Shown here in pieces: positions 1-6,706 of a stretch of DNA of 10,157 nucleotides (position 1 is the stretch's first letter; each line of letters opens with the position of its first letter). A program made the translations under genes and the position numbers. The notes below the pieces were generated by a model, which worked only from the letters and a program-made list of their open reading frames with translations, searched no databases and was not told the DNA's origin. The DNA is from Methanobacteriota archaeon (GTDB lineage: Archaea; Thermoplasmatota; Thermoplasmata; RBG-16-68-12). The DNA lies in the NCBI GenBank assembly GCA_005879015.1, contig VBMC01000086.1, forward strand, positions 1 through 10,157, read 5' to 3'.

Positions 1-1296
1 GCGACCATGCCCGGCATCGTGGGGATGGCCATGGCCATGCCGGATATCCACTGGGGCTACGGTTTCCCGATCGGAGGCGTCGCCGCCTTCGACTACGATA
101 CGGGAGTGATCTCTCCGGGCGGGATCGGGTACGACATCAATTGCGGCGTGCGGCTCATCCGGACGGGCCTGACGGACGCGGACGTGCGTCCTCACCTCCG
201 GGCCCTCACCGACGCCTGCTTCAAGAACGTCCCGAGCGGGGTGGGGGAAGGAGGCCTTGTCAAGGTGTCTCGGCAGGACCTGGCGAAGCTCGCCACGGAC
301 GGAGTCGCATGGTCGGTCGAGAAGGGGTACGCCTGGCCGGAGGATGTGGACCACATCGAGGCCGAGGGCCACCTGCCGGACGCGGACTTCTCCCGCGTCG
401 GGGACCGGGCCATCGCACGGGGGAAGGACCAGGTCGGGAGCCTGGGGGCGGGAAATCACTTCGTGGAGATTCAGAAGGTCGACCGGGTGTACGACTCCCG
501 GGCGGCGAAGGCCTTTGGGATCGACTCGGTCGGGACCGTCTGCATCATGGTCCACACCGGTTCTCGCGGCTTCGGGCATCAGATCGCGAGCGACTACATC
601 GAGGCGTGCGAGCGGGTCGTGAAACGCGAGAAGATCGAGCTGCCGGACCTCCAGCTCGCCTGCGCTCCGATCGGCTCGAAGGAGGGCCAGGACTATTGGC
701 GGGCCATGTGTTGCGGCGCGAACTTCGCGTGGAACAACCGACAGTTGATCACGTTCGGCGTGCGGAACGCCTTCGCCGATGTGCTCCGGCGATCCGCCGA
801 TGACCTCGGCATGGGGATCGTCTACGACGTCTGTCACAACATTGGAAAGGTGGAAGAGCACCAGGTGGACGGCGTGCGCCAGAAGGTCGTCGTGCACCGC
901 AAGGGCGCGACCCGGGCGTTCCCCGCGGGACATCCAGAGACGCCCGCCCAATACAAAGACGTCGGCCAGCCCGTCCTGATCCCGGGGGACATGGGCACGT
1001 GCTCCTTTGTCCTCGTCGGCCAGCCGACCGCGATGGAACGCTCCTTCGGTTCGAGCTGCCACGGCGCAGGCCGCCAGATGTCACGAAAAGCTGCCTCTCG
1101 AACGTACGATGCGAACGAGGTCGTCCGATCCCTCGAGAAGCGGGGGATCTATCTGCGGGCGGCATCGCGTGCCGGAATCGTCGAGGAAGCCCCGGGGGCG
1201 TACAAGAACGTGGAAGATGTCGTCCGAGTCGCGGAAGGTGCGGGCCTGACCAAGATCGTCGCCCGGATGGTCCCCCTCGGGGTCGTGAAGGGATGA
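1..1296 (+). CDS. rtcB: RNA-splicing ligase RtcB, 5'-truncated by window edge
   Basis: RtcB is the GTP- and Mn2+-dependent ligase that joins a 2',3'-cyclic phosphate (or 3'-phosphate) RNA end to a 5'-OH. In archaea it seals tRNA exons after intron removal. The reading frame is open from base 1, and the first ATG (base 7) falls inside a conserved region, so about 50 N-terminal residues lie upstream of the window. Counting that ATG as residue 1, the metal site is visible in GYDINCGVR (Asp43, Cys46), GNHF (His151), VHTGSRG (His183) and DVCHNIGK (His277). His352 in SSCHGAG is the residue that becomes guanylylated. These match Asp95, Cys98, His203, His234, His329 and His404 of Pyrococcus horikoshii RtcB as I recall them, nearly all at a constant offset of 52. 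The C terminus (VARMVPLGVVKG) is complete. The stop codon overlaps the start of the archaemetzincin gene, so the two are probably co-transcribed. The visible part is intact, with every catalytic residue present. Confidence 0.97.
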   Translation, partial: ATMPGIVGMAMAMPDIHWGYGFPIGGVAAFDYDTGVISPGGIGYDINCGVRLIRTGLTDADVRPHLRALTDACFKNVPSGVGEGGLVKVSRQDLAKLATDGVAWSVEKGYAWPEDVDHIEAEGHLPDADFSRVGDRAIARGKDQVGSLGAGNHFVEIQKVDRVYDSRAAKAFGIDSVGTVCIMVHTGSRGFGHQIASDYIEACERVVKREKIELPDLQLACAPIGSKEGQDYWRAMCCGANFAWNNRQLITFGVRNAFADVLRRSADDLGMGIVYDVCHNIGKVEEHQVDGVRQKVVVHRKGATRAFPAGHPETPAQYKDVGQPVLIPGDMGTCSFVLVGQPTAMERSFGSSCHGAGRQMSRKAASRTYDANEVVRSLEKRGIYLRAASRAGIVEEAPGAYKNVEDVVRVAEGAGLTKIVARMVPLGVVKG

Positions 1297-1814
1297 ACCT
1301 CACGATTAAGCCCTTCGGACGCATCAATCCGAAGGTGCTCGAGCATCTTTGCGAAGAACTGCACGACATGGCCGAGGTGTCCCTCTCCGCGCCTGAGACG
1401 GTGCCGGACTCCTTCGTCCGCCGGAATCGGGATGGAGAGGTCCAATACCTCGCGACCGAGTTCGAGAAGGCCATGGCGCCCGAGAAGGGTGACCGCGTCC
1501 TTGCCGTGACGGACGTCGACCTGTTCGATCACGGGTTGAATTTTGTGTTCGGCCACGCCACGATCCGAGATCGGTTCGCGGTAATCTCGATCGCCCGGTT
1601 CGGTAGCGATGGACCCGAGAAACTCTTGGAACGCTCTGCGAAGACAGCCATCCATGAGCTCGGTCACACCCTCGGTCTCTATCATGACGACGCCAATCTC
1701 GATTGCGTCATGCATTTCTCCGAGAAGTTAGAGGACACGGACCGCAAGGGCCAGGCCTTCTGCACGCGATGCAATGCCGTCGCGGCCTCTACCTTGTCCC
1801 GCTTAGGAACGTGA
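1293..1814 (+). CDS. amzA: Archaemetzincin family zinc metalloprotease
   Basis: The product is a 173-residue soluble protein of the archaemetzincin (M54) peptidase family. It has the extended metzincin zinc motif HELGHTLGLYH (His121, Glu122, His125, His131), followed by the Met-turn in CVMHF (Met140) and a CTRC pair (Cys157, Cys160). Known archaemetzincins bind a second, structural zinc through four cysteines, the first directly after the third histidine. Here that position is Asp132, and the next cysteine (Cys138) is one residue later than usual, so only three of the four ligands are seen. The physiological substrate of the family is unknown. The start ATG at 1293 forms an ATGA overlap with the rtcB stop and gives the usual family length. 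The same frame is open further upstream inside rtcB, but that part does not look like protein. The 3' end overlaps the convergent methyltransferase gene by 26 bases. Confidence 0.93.
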   Translation: MNLTIKPFGRINPKVLEHLCEELHDMAEVSLSAPETVPDSFVRRNRDGEVQYLATEFEKAMAPEKGDRVLAVTDVDLFDHGLNFVFGHATIRDRFAVISIARFGSDGPEKLLERSAKTAIHELGHTLGLYHDDANLDCVMHFSEKLEDTDRKGQAFCTRCNAVAASTLSRLGT

Positions 1815-2520
1815 AGCTCGACTTCATTTCGAAACGGTCGCCGAAGCGACGCGGCAGCTCGCGCTCGAGGAACCGCACGCCCTCGTCGAATTCTCCCGGT
1901 GGCAGCAGGTCGAACGTGGACAGATATTTCCGGCGGACGCGGTCGAGTTGCTGAGTCACCGTGAGCGTCCGCACATAGGGACGTACGTCGGTCCGGATGT
2001 TTCCGAACCCTGAATGCTCCAGAGCCGCGACGATGGCCTCGGTGCGCGGGAATCGGATCCGGTCGATCTCCATGAGGCTCGGAAACGCTTCTTCGATGAT
2101 GCCGGTCGTCCGGGTGAACAAGTCCGTCGTCGCGATCACAACGCGATGAGACACGCGGGCAACTTCCCGAAGCACGAGCTCATAGTTGTGCAGGTGTTGC
2201 AGGACCATGACGATGACCGTCACGTCCATTGCATCCGCCCGGAGCGGAAGCCGGTGTCCATCGGCCCGCACACACGCGAAGGGTGCCTTTGCGTGCGCGA
2301 TCGCGAGCATCTCTCGAGAGGAGTCGAGGGCCACCACGGGATTCGAGGCATGGAGAAGAGACGCGAAACGGCCCGTGCCCGCACCCAGGTCGAGGACGCG
2401 CTCTCCCGGTTGGATTCTCCCCACCTCGACGAGTCCGCGCAGCCAGAACCCGCGATCGGTCGCGTCGTCCGCGCGGACGGCATCGTAGTCCAGCGCCCGC
2501 CGCGCATAGTCGACCGGCAC
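1789..2520 (-). CDS. Class I SAM-dependent methyltransferase (Methyltransf_11/UbiE-like)
   Basis: This is a 243-residue protein with a Rossmann-type methyltransferase fold. From the chosen GTG start, motif I (VLDLGAGTG) is at residues 42-50, an acidic residue at the end of strand 2 is in ALDSS (Asp66), and the motif II/III region (ADGHRLPLRADAMD) is at 86-99. Strand 4 is followed by QHLHNYELVLREVARV, a layout typical of UbiE/Methyltransf_11 proteins. The C-terminal third (about 150-243) is a substrate-recognition region that I cannot assign, so the methyl acceptor is unknown. An in-frame ATG exists at 2592, but it would run through the divergent gene and add a poor N terminus. GTG at 2520 begins a sensible protein (PVDYARRALDYDAV) and has a TATA-like CATATG about 26 bases upstream. 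Its 3' end overlaps the archaemetzincin gene in convergent orientation. Confidence 0.88.
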   Translation of the reverse strand: MPVDYARRALDYDAVRADDATDRGFWLRGLVEVGRIQPGERVLDLGAGTGRFASLLHASNPVVALDSSREMLAIAHAKAPFACVRADGHRLPLRADAMDVTVIVMVLQHLHNYELVLREVARVSHRVVIATTDLFTRTTGIIEEAFPSLMEIDRIRFPRTEAIVAALEHSGFGNIRTDVRPYVRTLTVTQQLDRVRRKYLSTFDLLPPGEFDEGVRFLERELPRRFGDRFEMKSSFTFLSGTR

Positions 2521-2542
2521 GCAAGTTGCAAATGTCCGACGG

Positions 2543-2548
2543 CATATG
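2543..2548 (-). promoter_or_regulatory. Possible TATA box of the methyltransferase gene
   Basis: The palindrome CATATG is centred about 26 bases before the GTG start of the methyltransferase gene, the distance expected for a leaderless archaeal transcript. Being palindromic it reads the same on the plus strand, but there it would place the transcription start inside the thiamine-binding protein gene. I therefore assign it to the minus strand only. The match is short, so confidence is modest. Confidence 0.4.
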
Positions 2549-2566
2549 AGCCTAGCGGGAATCGTG

Positions 2567-2875
2567 ATGACGATCGCGGAATTCAGTATCACGCCGATCG
2601 GGAAGGGTCCTAGCGTCGGTACCTACGTCGCACGTTGTTTGGACATCGTAGACCGGAGCGGCCTCCCGTATCGTTTGAATGCGATGGGGACCGTCGTCGA
2701 GGGCGAGTTCGATGACATCCTCAAGCTCGTTGCTCGATGCCACAAGGCGGTCACCGAGGATTGCGAGCGCGTTTCTACGATCGTGAAAATCGACGACCGC
2801 AAGGGCGCCTCGGGGCAACTCGAGGCAAAAGTGAAGGACGTGGAGCGTCGCCTCGGCCGCAAGCTCAGGACCTAG
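2567..2875 (+). CDS. Thiamine-binding protein, MTH1187/YkoF-like (DUF77) family
   Basis: This is a 102-residue cytoplasmic protein of the MTH1187 family (PF01910, thiamine-binding, ferredoxin-like fold, oligomeric). Visible family features are the N-terminal strand MTIAEFSITPIGKGPSVG, the helix YVARCLDIVDRSG, the strand YRLNAMGTVVEGEFDDIL, and the helix LVARCHKAV followed by a strand with TIVKIDD. Members bind thiamine or related pyrimidines and are thought to take part in thiamine uptake or salvage, but their exact role is unproven. I chose the ATG at 2567 because family members begin right at the first strand. ATG at 2546 and GTG at 2564 are alternatives. No thiamine transporter or biosynthesis gene is adjacent, and the gene stands alone between a divergent methyltransferase and a convergent MFS gene, whose end it overlaps by 11 bases. 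I see no clear TATA box at the usual distance. Confidence 0.87.
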   Translation: MTIAEFSITPIGKGPSVGTYVARCLDIVDRSGLPYRLNAMGTVVEGEFDDILKLVARCHKAVTEDCERVSTIVKIDDRKGASGQLEAKVKDVERRLGRKLRT

Positions 2876-4058
2876 CGGGGGGTTTCCAAAGGACCAGGCC
2901 GATCGTGGCGACCGTGGCCGCGATGGCTCCGAAGGCGAAGGTGGCCTGCGGCATGAACACGACCCACAGGAGGCCCGCGACCACGCCGGAAGCGAGCCGG
3001 ACGATCCCGATGCTGGTGTGGTACGCGCCGAGGACGGTCGCCTTAATCTCGGCGGGCGCGAAGTCCGCCACCAGCGCGCGCTGGGTACCTTCCGCCATTC
3101 CGTAACTCAGGCCGTATAGGATGAACGCGGCGACCAACACGAGCAGATCGCCCGACACGACGAGCAACGTCGACATCGCGATGAACGCGATGTAGCCAAT
3201 CAGGACGACGGGCTTCCGGCCGACACGATCCGAGAGGATGCCCGCCGGGAATGCGTGGGCCGCATAGACCACGTTGTACAGCACATAGAGCAGGATCGCT
3301 TCTGTCGGGTCGAAGAGGCTTCCCGCCCGAAGGAGCAGGAAGACATAGGAAAAGTCGGCGAAGGAGAAGAGGCTCGCGATTCCCAGGAAGACCAACAGGG
3401 GCCTCGGGATCCCTCGGAAGGCGACGCGCAACGGTTGGTTCCGGGTCGGTGTCCGCGAAGGCTCCCGGACGAAGAGGATGACCAAGACGGACACCAACGC
3501 CGGGATCGCGGCGAGCAGCAGGATGAGGCGGTACCCGCCTTCCCTGCTCAAACCGGCCGCGACCGTCGCGAGCAGCCCGAGCGTGATGATCGGTCCGGCG
3601 ATGGCCCCGGCGGTGTCCATGCTGCGATGGAAGCCGAAGGCCTTCCCCCGGGTCTCGGGAGGAGTCGACTCGGTCAACAGGGCGTCCCGGGGCGCGTCCC
3701 TCACCCCCTTTCCGGTCCGCTCAAGAATCCGCATCCCGAGAAACTCGGGCCAACTTTGAGCGAAGGGGAAGAGGACCTTCATCGCGGTGGACAGGCCGTA
3801 TCCCGCGGCGACGAACCGCTTCCGTTTTCCGGCGGAGTCGGACAGACGACCGGAAAAGATCTTCGAGAAGGTCCCGACGCTCTCCGCGACCCCTTCCACG
3901 AGTCCGACGATGAGGGCGTTTGCGGAGAGCACTTGTATGAGGAAGAACGGGAGAATGGGCAGAATCATCTCGCTGCTCACGTCTGTGAAGAGAGACACAA
4001 ACCCGAGCACGACGACGTTCGCGGTGAGTCCGTAGGCGAGAGTCTTGCGGGATACCAT
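2865..4058 (-). CDS. Major facilitator superfamily transporter
   Basis: This is an integral membrane protein of 397 residues with the alternating hydrophobic segments of a 12-helix MFS permease. The diagnostic motif A between helices 2 and 3 reads GRLSDSAGKRKR (about 70-81). Its pseudo-repeat between helices 8 and 9 reads GILSDRVGRK (about 273-282). A charged stretch RTGKGVRDAPRDALL (about 114-128) follows helix 4. I have seen this kind of segment in a set of prokaryotic MFS permeases of unassigned substrate, so efflux is possible but not shown. The N terminus (LGFVSLFTDVSSEMILPILPFFL) is also typical of that set. The gene starts 4 bases after the stop of the CAX antiporter gene and has no promoter of its own visible, so it is the second gene of that operon. 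Its end overlaps the convergent thiamine-binding protein gene. Confidence 0.9.
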   Translation of the reverse strand: MVSRKTLAYGLTANVVVLGFVSLFTDVSSEMILPILPFFLIQVLSANALIVGLVEGVAESVGTFSKIFSGRLSDSAGKRKRFVAAGYGLSTAMKVLFPFAQSWPEFLGMRILERTGKGVRDAPRDALLTESTPPETRGKAFGFHRSMDTAGAIAGPIITLGLLATVAAGLSREGGYRLILLLAAIPALVSVLVILFVREPSRTPTRNQPLRVAFRGIPRPLLVFLGIASLFSFADFSYVFLLLRAGSLFDPTEAILLYVLYNVVYAAHAFPAGILSDRVGRKPVVLIGYIAFIAMSTLLVVSGDLLVLVAAFILYGLSYGMAEGTQRALVADFAPAEIKATVLGAYHTSIGIVRLASGVVAGLLWVVFMPQATFAFGAIAATVATIGLVLWKPPARS

Positions 4059-4062
4059 GGTC

Positions 4063-5136
4063 TCACGGGGGGTGGAATAGGAACGCGACGGCGATCACCG
4101 CGTACACGATGACGAGGAGGGCTCCTTCGTACCAGTTGCTGCGGCCGTCGGAGACGACGGCGGCGACCACGGCGATGGACAACGCGAGGGAGGCGAGCTC
4201 GAAGATCTCGAAGTCGAGCGTCATGAGTTGCGCCGTCGTCAAGGAAACAAAGACGAGAATCGGTGCGACGAACAAGGCGACCTGCGTCATGGAGGTGGTC
4301 GCCACGGCGACGCTGAGGTCCATCTTGTTCCGCACCGCCATCAGGACCGCGCTCCCATGCTCGGCGGCGTTCCCGACGATCGCCACGATGATCACCCCGA
4401 CAAAAAGTTCCGTCAGCCCGAGGCTCTGCCGCGCCGTCTCCAGGGAACCGACCAAGATCTCGCTCTCGACCGCGACGAGCGCGGTCGACACCACGAGGAC
4501 GCTCAGAGCAAATCGCCGTTCCCAACGAGGCCTCTCGAGGACCTCCGTCACCGGATTGAAAATGTCCCGGTGCGTCCGCAGGGAGAACACAAGGCCGAGG
4601 ACGTAGGCCAAGAGCAAGATCGCCGCAATCCCCAGACTCATCTCCCGGAGCGCCACTTGGCTCGGGAGGACCGTCGATCGCACATACAGGGCCGGCATCA
4701 CGAGTCCGATGACGGCCACGACGAGCATCGTGACCTGCGTGCCGGAGGCCTCTCGGGAAAACAGTTGAGTCTTGTGGCGCAGGCCGCCCGCGAGCATGCT
4801 GAGACCGAGGACCAGGAGAGCGTTCCCGATGATCGATCCCGTCAACGACGCCTTCACGACCTCCGTGAGCCCCCTGCCAAGGGCGAAGAACGCGATGATC
4901 AGCTCGGTCGCGTTCCCGAAGGTCGCGTTCAGAAGTCCACCGACCCCGGGACCCGCATGTTTGCCCAATTCTTCCGTGGCGAGCCCGAGGAACCAGGCCA
5001 GCGGCACGATCGCGATCCCGGCGACCGCGAACACGACGACTCCGGGTCCGAGGACGACGTCGAGGATCCAGCTCACGGGGACGAACACGCCCAGGAGGAC
5101 CGCCCAGGTGTAGGGGCGGAGCGGGCCGAGGTCCAT
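4063..5136 (-). CDS. cax: Ca2+/H+ antiporter, CAX family
   Basis: This is a membrane protein of the CaCA superfamily, CAX branch, which exchanges cytosolic Ca2+ (or other divalent cations) for protons. It has 357 residues from the chosen start, the usual size, with about 11 hydrophobic segments. The two inverted repeats carry the cation-binding motifs GGLLNATFGNATELI (Glu78) and IVGNAAEHGSAVL (about Glu259). These are the paired acidic residues that alternate in Ca2+ and H+ binding in known CAX structures. The second repeat continues with TTSMTQVALFVAPILV, also a family signature. An ATG at 5178 would add 14 polar residues, but the ATG at 5136 lies 27-28 bases after a TATA-like box and gives a leaderless start. 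With that start the first motif glutamate is residue 78, the number I recall for an archaeal CAX of known structure. It is first in an operon with the MFS gene. Confidence 0.93.
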   Translation of the reverse strand: MDLGPLRPYTWAVLLGVFVPVSWILDVVLGPGVVVFAVAGIAIVPLAWFLGLATEELGKHAGPGVGGLLNATFGNATELIIAFFALGRGLTEVVKASLTGSIIGNALLVLGLSMLAGGLRHKTQLFSREASGTQVTMLVVAVIGLVMPALYVRSTVLPSQVALREMSLGIAAILLLAYVLGLVFSLRTHRDIFNPVTEVLERPRWERRFALSVLVVSTALVAVESEILVGSLETARQSLGLTELFVGVIIVAIVGNAAEHGSAVLMAVRNKMDLSVAVATTSMTQVALFVAPILVFVSLTTAQLMTLDFEIFELASLALSIAVVAAVVSDGRSNWYEGALLVIVYAVIAVAFLFHPP

Positions 5137-5159
5137 CGGGCCGGGGAAACGTCCGACCG

Positions 5160-5167
5160 TTCTTAAC
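5160..5167 (-). promoter_or_regulatory. TATA box of the cax-MFS operon
   Basis: The minus strand reads GTTAAGAA, centred 27-28 bases before the ATG at 5136. This is the spacing of an archaeal TATA box to a leaderless start. It supports the shorter cax start and mirrors the box of nnr on the other strand, 20 bases away centre to centre. Confidence 0.6.
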
Positions 5168-5179
5168 CTCGCGGACAAT

Positions 5180-5187
5180 GTTTAACT
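5180..5187 (+). promoter_or_regulatory. TATA box of nnr
   Basis: GTTTAACT is centred 27-28 bases before the nnr ATG at 5211, matching an archaeal TATA box feeding a leaderless transcript. No Shine-Dalgarno sequence lies between it and the ATG. Confidence 0.62.
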
Positions 5188-5210
5188 AGCGAGGGCCGAA
5201 TCCGCGAGCC

Positions 5211-6647
5211 ATGATTTCTCCGCTGGAGATGCGCGTCCTCGATCGGAATGCCCAATACTTCGGCATTTCGACCCTCGATCTCATGGAGGCAGCGGGGAAG
5301 GCGGTCGCCGAGGTGGCTCGGTCGGAATTCGGCGCGGCGGGGAAGCGCGTCCTCGTCCTGTGCGGAACGGGGAACAACGGTGGAGACGGCCTCGTCGCCG
5401 CCCGTCATCTGTCGAAGGAGGCGCGCGTGACCGTCCTGCTCGCCCGCTCCCCGGACCAGTTCGACACGAAGGAGGCTCAGACGAACTTCGAGCGACTGCG
5501 GGACGTGCAGATCCTCGCGGGCCTGGACCGGAGCGAAGAGGCCATCGCCGAAGCGGACCTTCTCATCGACGCCCTCCTGGGGATCGGGGCCGAAGGGAGC
5601 CTCCGCGAACCGTTTGCCTCCCTCGTCCGGCAGGTGAATGGATCAGGAAAGCCGATCCTGAGCGTCGACGTCCCGAGCGGCTTCGGGACCGAGTCGATGG
5701 TTCGGCCGACGGTGACGGTCGCCCTCCATGACGTGAAGGAAGGCATGACGTCGGACGACGGCGGACGGGTTCGCATCGTCGACATCGGTATCCCCTCGAA
5801 GGTGACGACGATGATCGGTCCCGGCGAATTTTTGCTCTATCCTGTCCCGAGGGCCACGAGCCACAAGGGAGAAAACGGCCGCCTCCTCGTCATCGCGGGC
5901 GGTCCGTACACGGGGGCGCCCGCGCTCGTCGGGTTCGGTTCTCTTGGCATCGGCATCGACCTCGTCCACATCGCGACGCCGGCGTCCGCCGCGACCGTCG
6001 TCGCGTCGTACTCACCGACGTTCATCGTGCATCCCCTCGTGGGACATCGTCTGTTGCGCGAGGACCTCCGGCAGATCATCGAACTCACCACTCGGGTGGA
6101 CGCCGTCGCCATCGGACCCGGGCTGGGCGACGCCTCCGGGACGCTCGAAGCGATCCGGGAAGCCGTACGGGGCATCCCACTGCCGATGGTCCTGGACGCG
6201 GATGCGATCAAAGCGATCGCCGCGGATCCAAAATGCCTCGTCGGCAAGAAGGCGGTCCTCACGCCGCACTCACGCGAGTTCCAGCTCCTCAGCGGCAAGG
6301 CCCTGCCCGACGCCCTCGAGGAACGCGCGGACACGGTCCGGGAAACGGCGAAGGCCCTCGGAGCCACGATCCTCCTCAAGGGCCATGTGGACATCGTCAC
6401 GGACGGGACGCGGCTCAAGTTCAACTACACCGGGAACCCAGGGATGACGGCGGGCGGGACGGGCGATGTCCTTTGCGGCCTGACCGCGGGGCTCATCGCG
6501 AAGGGGATGCCGCCGTACGACGCGGCGCGGCTCGCGGCGTTCACGAACGGAGCCGCGGGAGACCTCGCATTCGAGGAGAAGAGTTATGGCCTCACCTCTG
6601 TGGACGTCGCGAACCAACTCGGACGGGTCCTCGCGAAGTTCCTGTGA
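5211..6647 (+). CDS. nnr: Bifunctional NAD(P)H-hydrate epimerase / ADP-dependent NAD(P)H-hydrate dehydratase
   Basis: This 478-residue cytosolic repair enzyme restores NAD(P)H damaged by hydration. The N-terminal epimerase (YjeF_N, about 1-210) interconverts the R and S forms of NAD(P)HX. It shows GTGNNGGDG (52-60), DALLGIG (120-126) and SVDVPSG (151-157). The C-terminal dehydratase (ribokinase-like, about 215-478) converts S-NAD(P)HX back to NAD(P)H, usually with ADP in prokaryotes. It shows the Lys-Gly-Glu-Asn start at 219-222, GPGLG (302-306), DADA (329-332), TPHSREF (351-357), KGHVDIVTDG (390-399) and GNPGMTAGGTGD (408-419) with the catalytic Asp419. Both halves have the usual length and motifs. 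The ATG at 5211 sits 27-28 bases after a TATA-like box, so the mRNA is probably leaderless. It is transcribed away from the cax operon. Confidence 0.97.
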   Translation: MISPLEMRVLDRNAQYFGISTLDLMEAAGKAVAEVARSEFGAAGKRVLVLCGTGNNGGDGLVAARHLSKEARVTVLLARSPDQFDTKEAQTNFERLRDVQILAGLDRSEEAIAEADLLIDALLGIGAEGSLREPFASLVRQVNGSGKPILSVDVPSGFGTESMVRPTVTVALHDVKEGMTSDDGGRVRIVDIGIPSKVTTMIGPGEFLLYPVPRATSHKGENGRLLVIAGGPYTGAPALVGFGSLGIGIDLVHIATPASAATVVASYSPTFIVHPLVGHRLLREDLRQIIELTTRVDAVAIGPGLGDASGTLEAIREAVRGIPLPMVLDADAIKAIAADPKCLVGKKAVLTPHSREFQLLSGKALPDALEERADTVRETAKALGATILLKGHVDIVTDGTRLKFNYTGNPGMTAGGTGDVLCGLTAGLIAKGMPPYDAARLAAFTNGAAGDLAFEEKSYGLTSVDVANQLGRVLAKFL

Positions 6648-6673
6648 CTCTCGACGAAATCTCCTGTCCGCAC

Positions 6674-6683
6674 AATTATTAAG
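6674..6683 (+). promoter_or_regulatory. TATA box of the metallophosphoesterase gene
   Basis: AATTATTAAG is the only AT-rich stretch between nnr and the next gene. It is centred about 28 bases before the GTG at 6707. It supports that GTG as a leaderless start and separates this transcription unit from nnr. Confidence 0.62.
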
Positions 6684-6706
6684 CGGACCCCTCCCTTCGA
6701 GCGACC

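Noticed and set aside
749..1474. Minus-strand open frame opposite rtcB and the archaemetzincin gene
   Set aside because: The translation is Arg/Ser/Pro/Gly-rich and spans two well-supported plus-strand genes.
3255..4112. Long plus-strand open frame opposite the MFS gene
   Set aside because: Its translation is rich in Arg, Glu, Asp and Gly without hydrophobic cores, as expected for the antisense of a GC-rich membrane protein gene. The minus strand encodes a clear MFS permease.
4228..5166. Long plus-strand open frame opposite the cax gene
   Set aside because: It is a charged, low-complexity translation mirroring the membrane protein on the other strand, with no motif and no promoter.
5137..5178. 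Fourteen-residue N-terminal extension of the CAX protein
   Set aside because: It would start upstream of the TATA-like box that serves the operon. The polar extension is not typical, and the ATG at 5136 has the right spacing.
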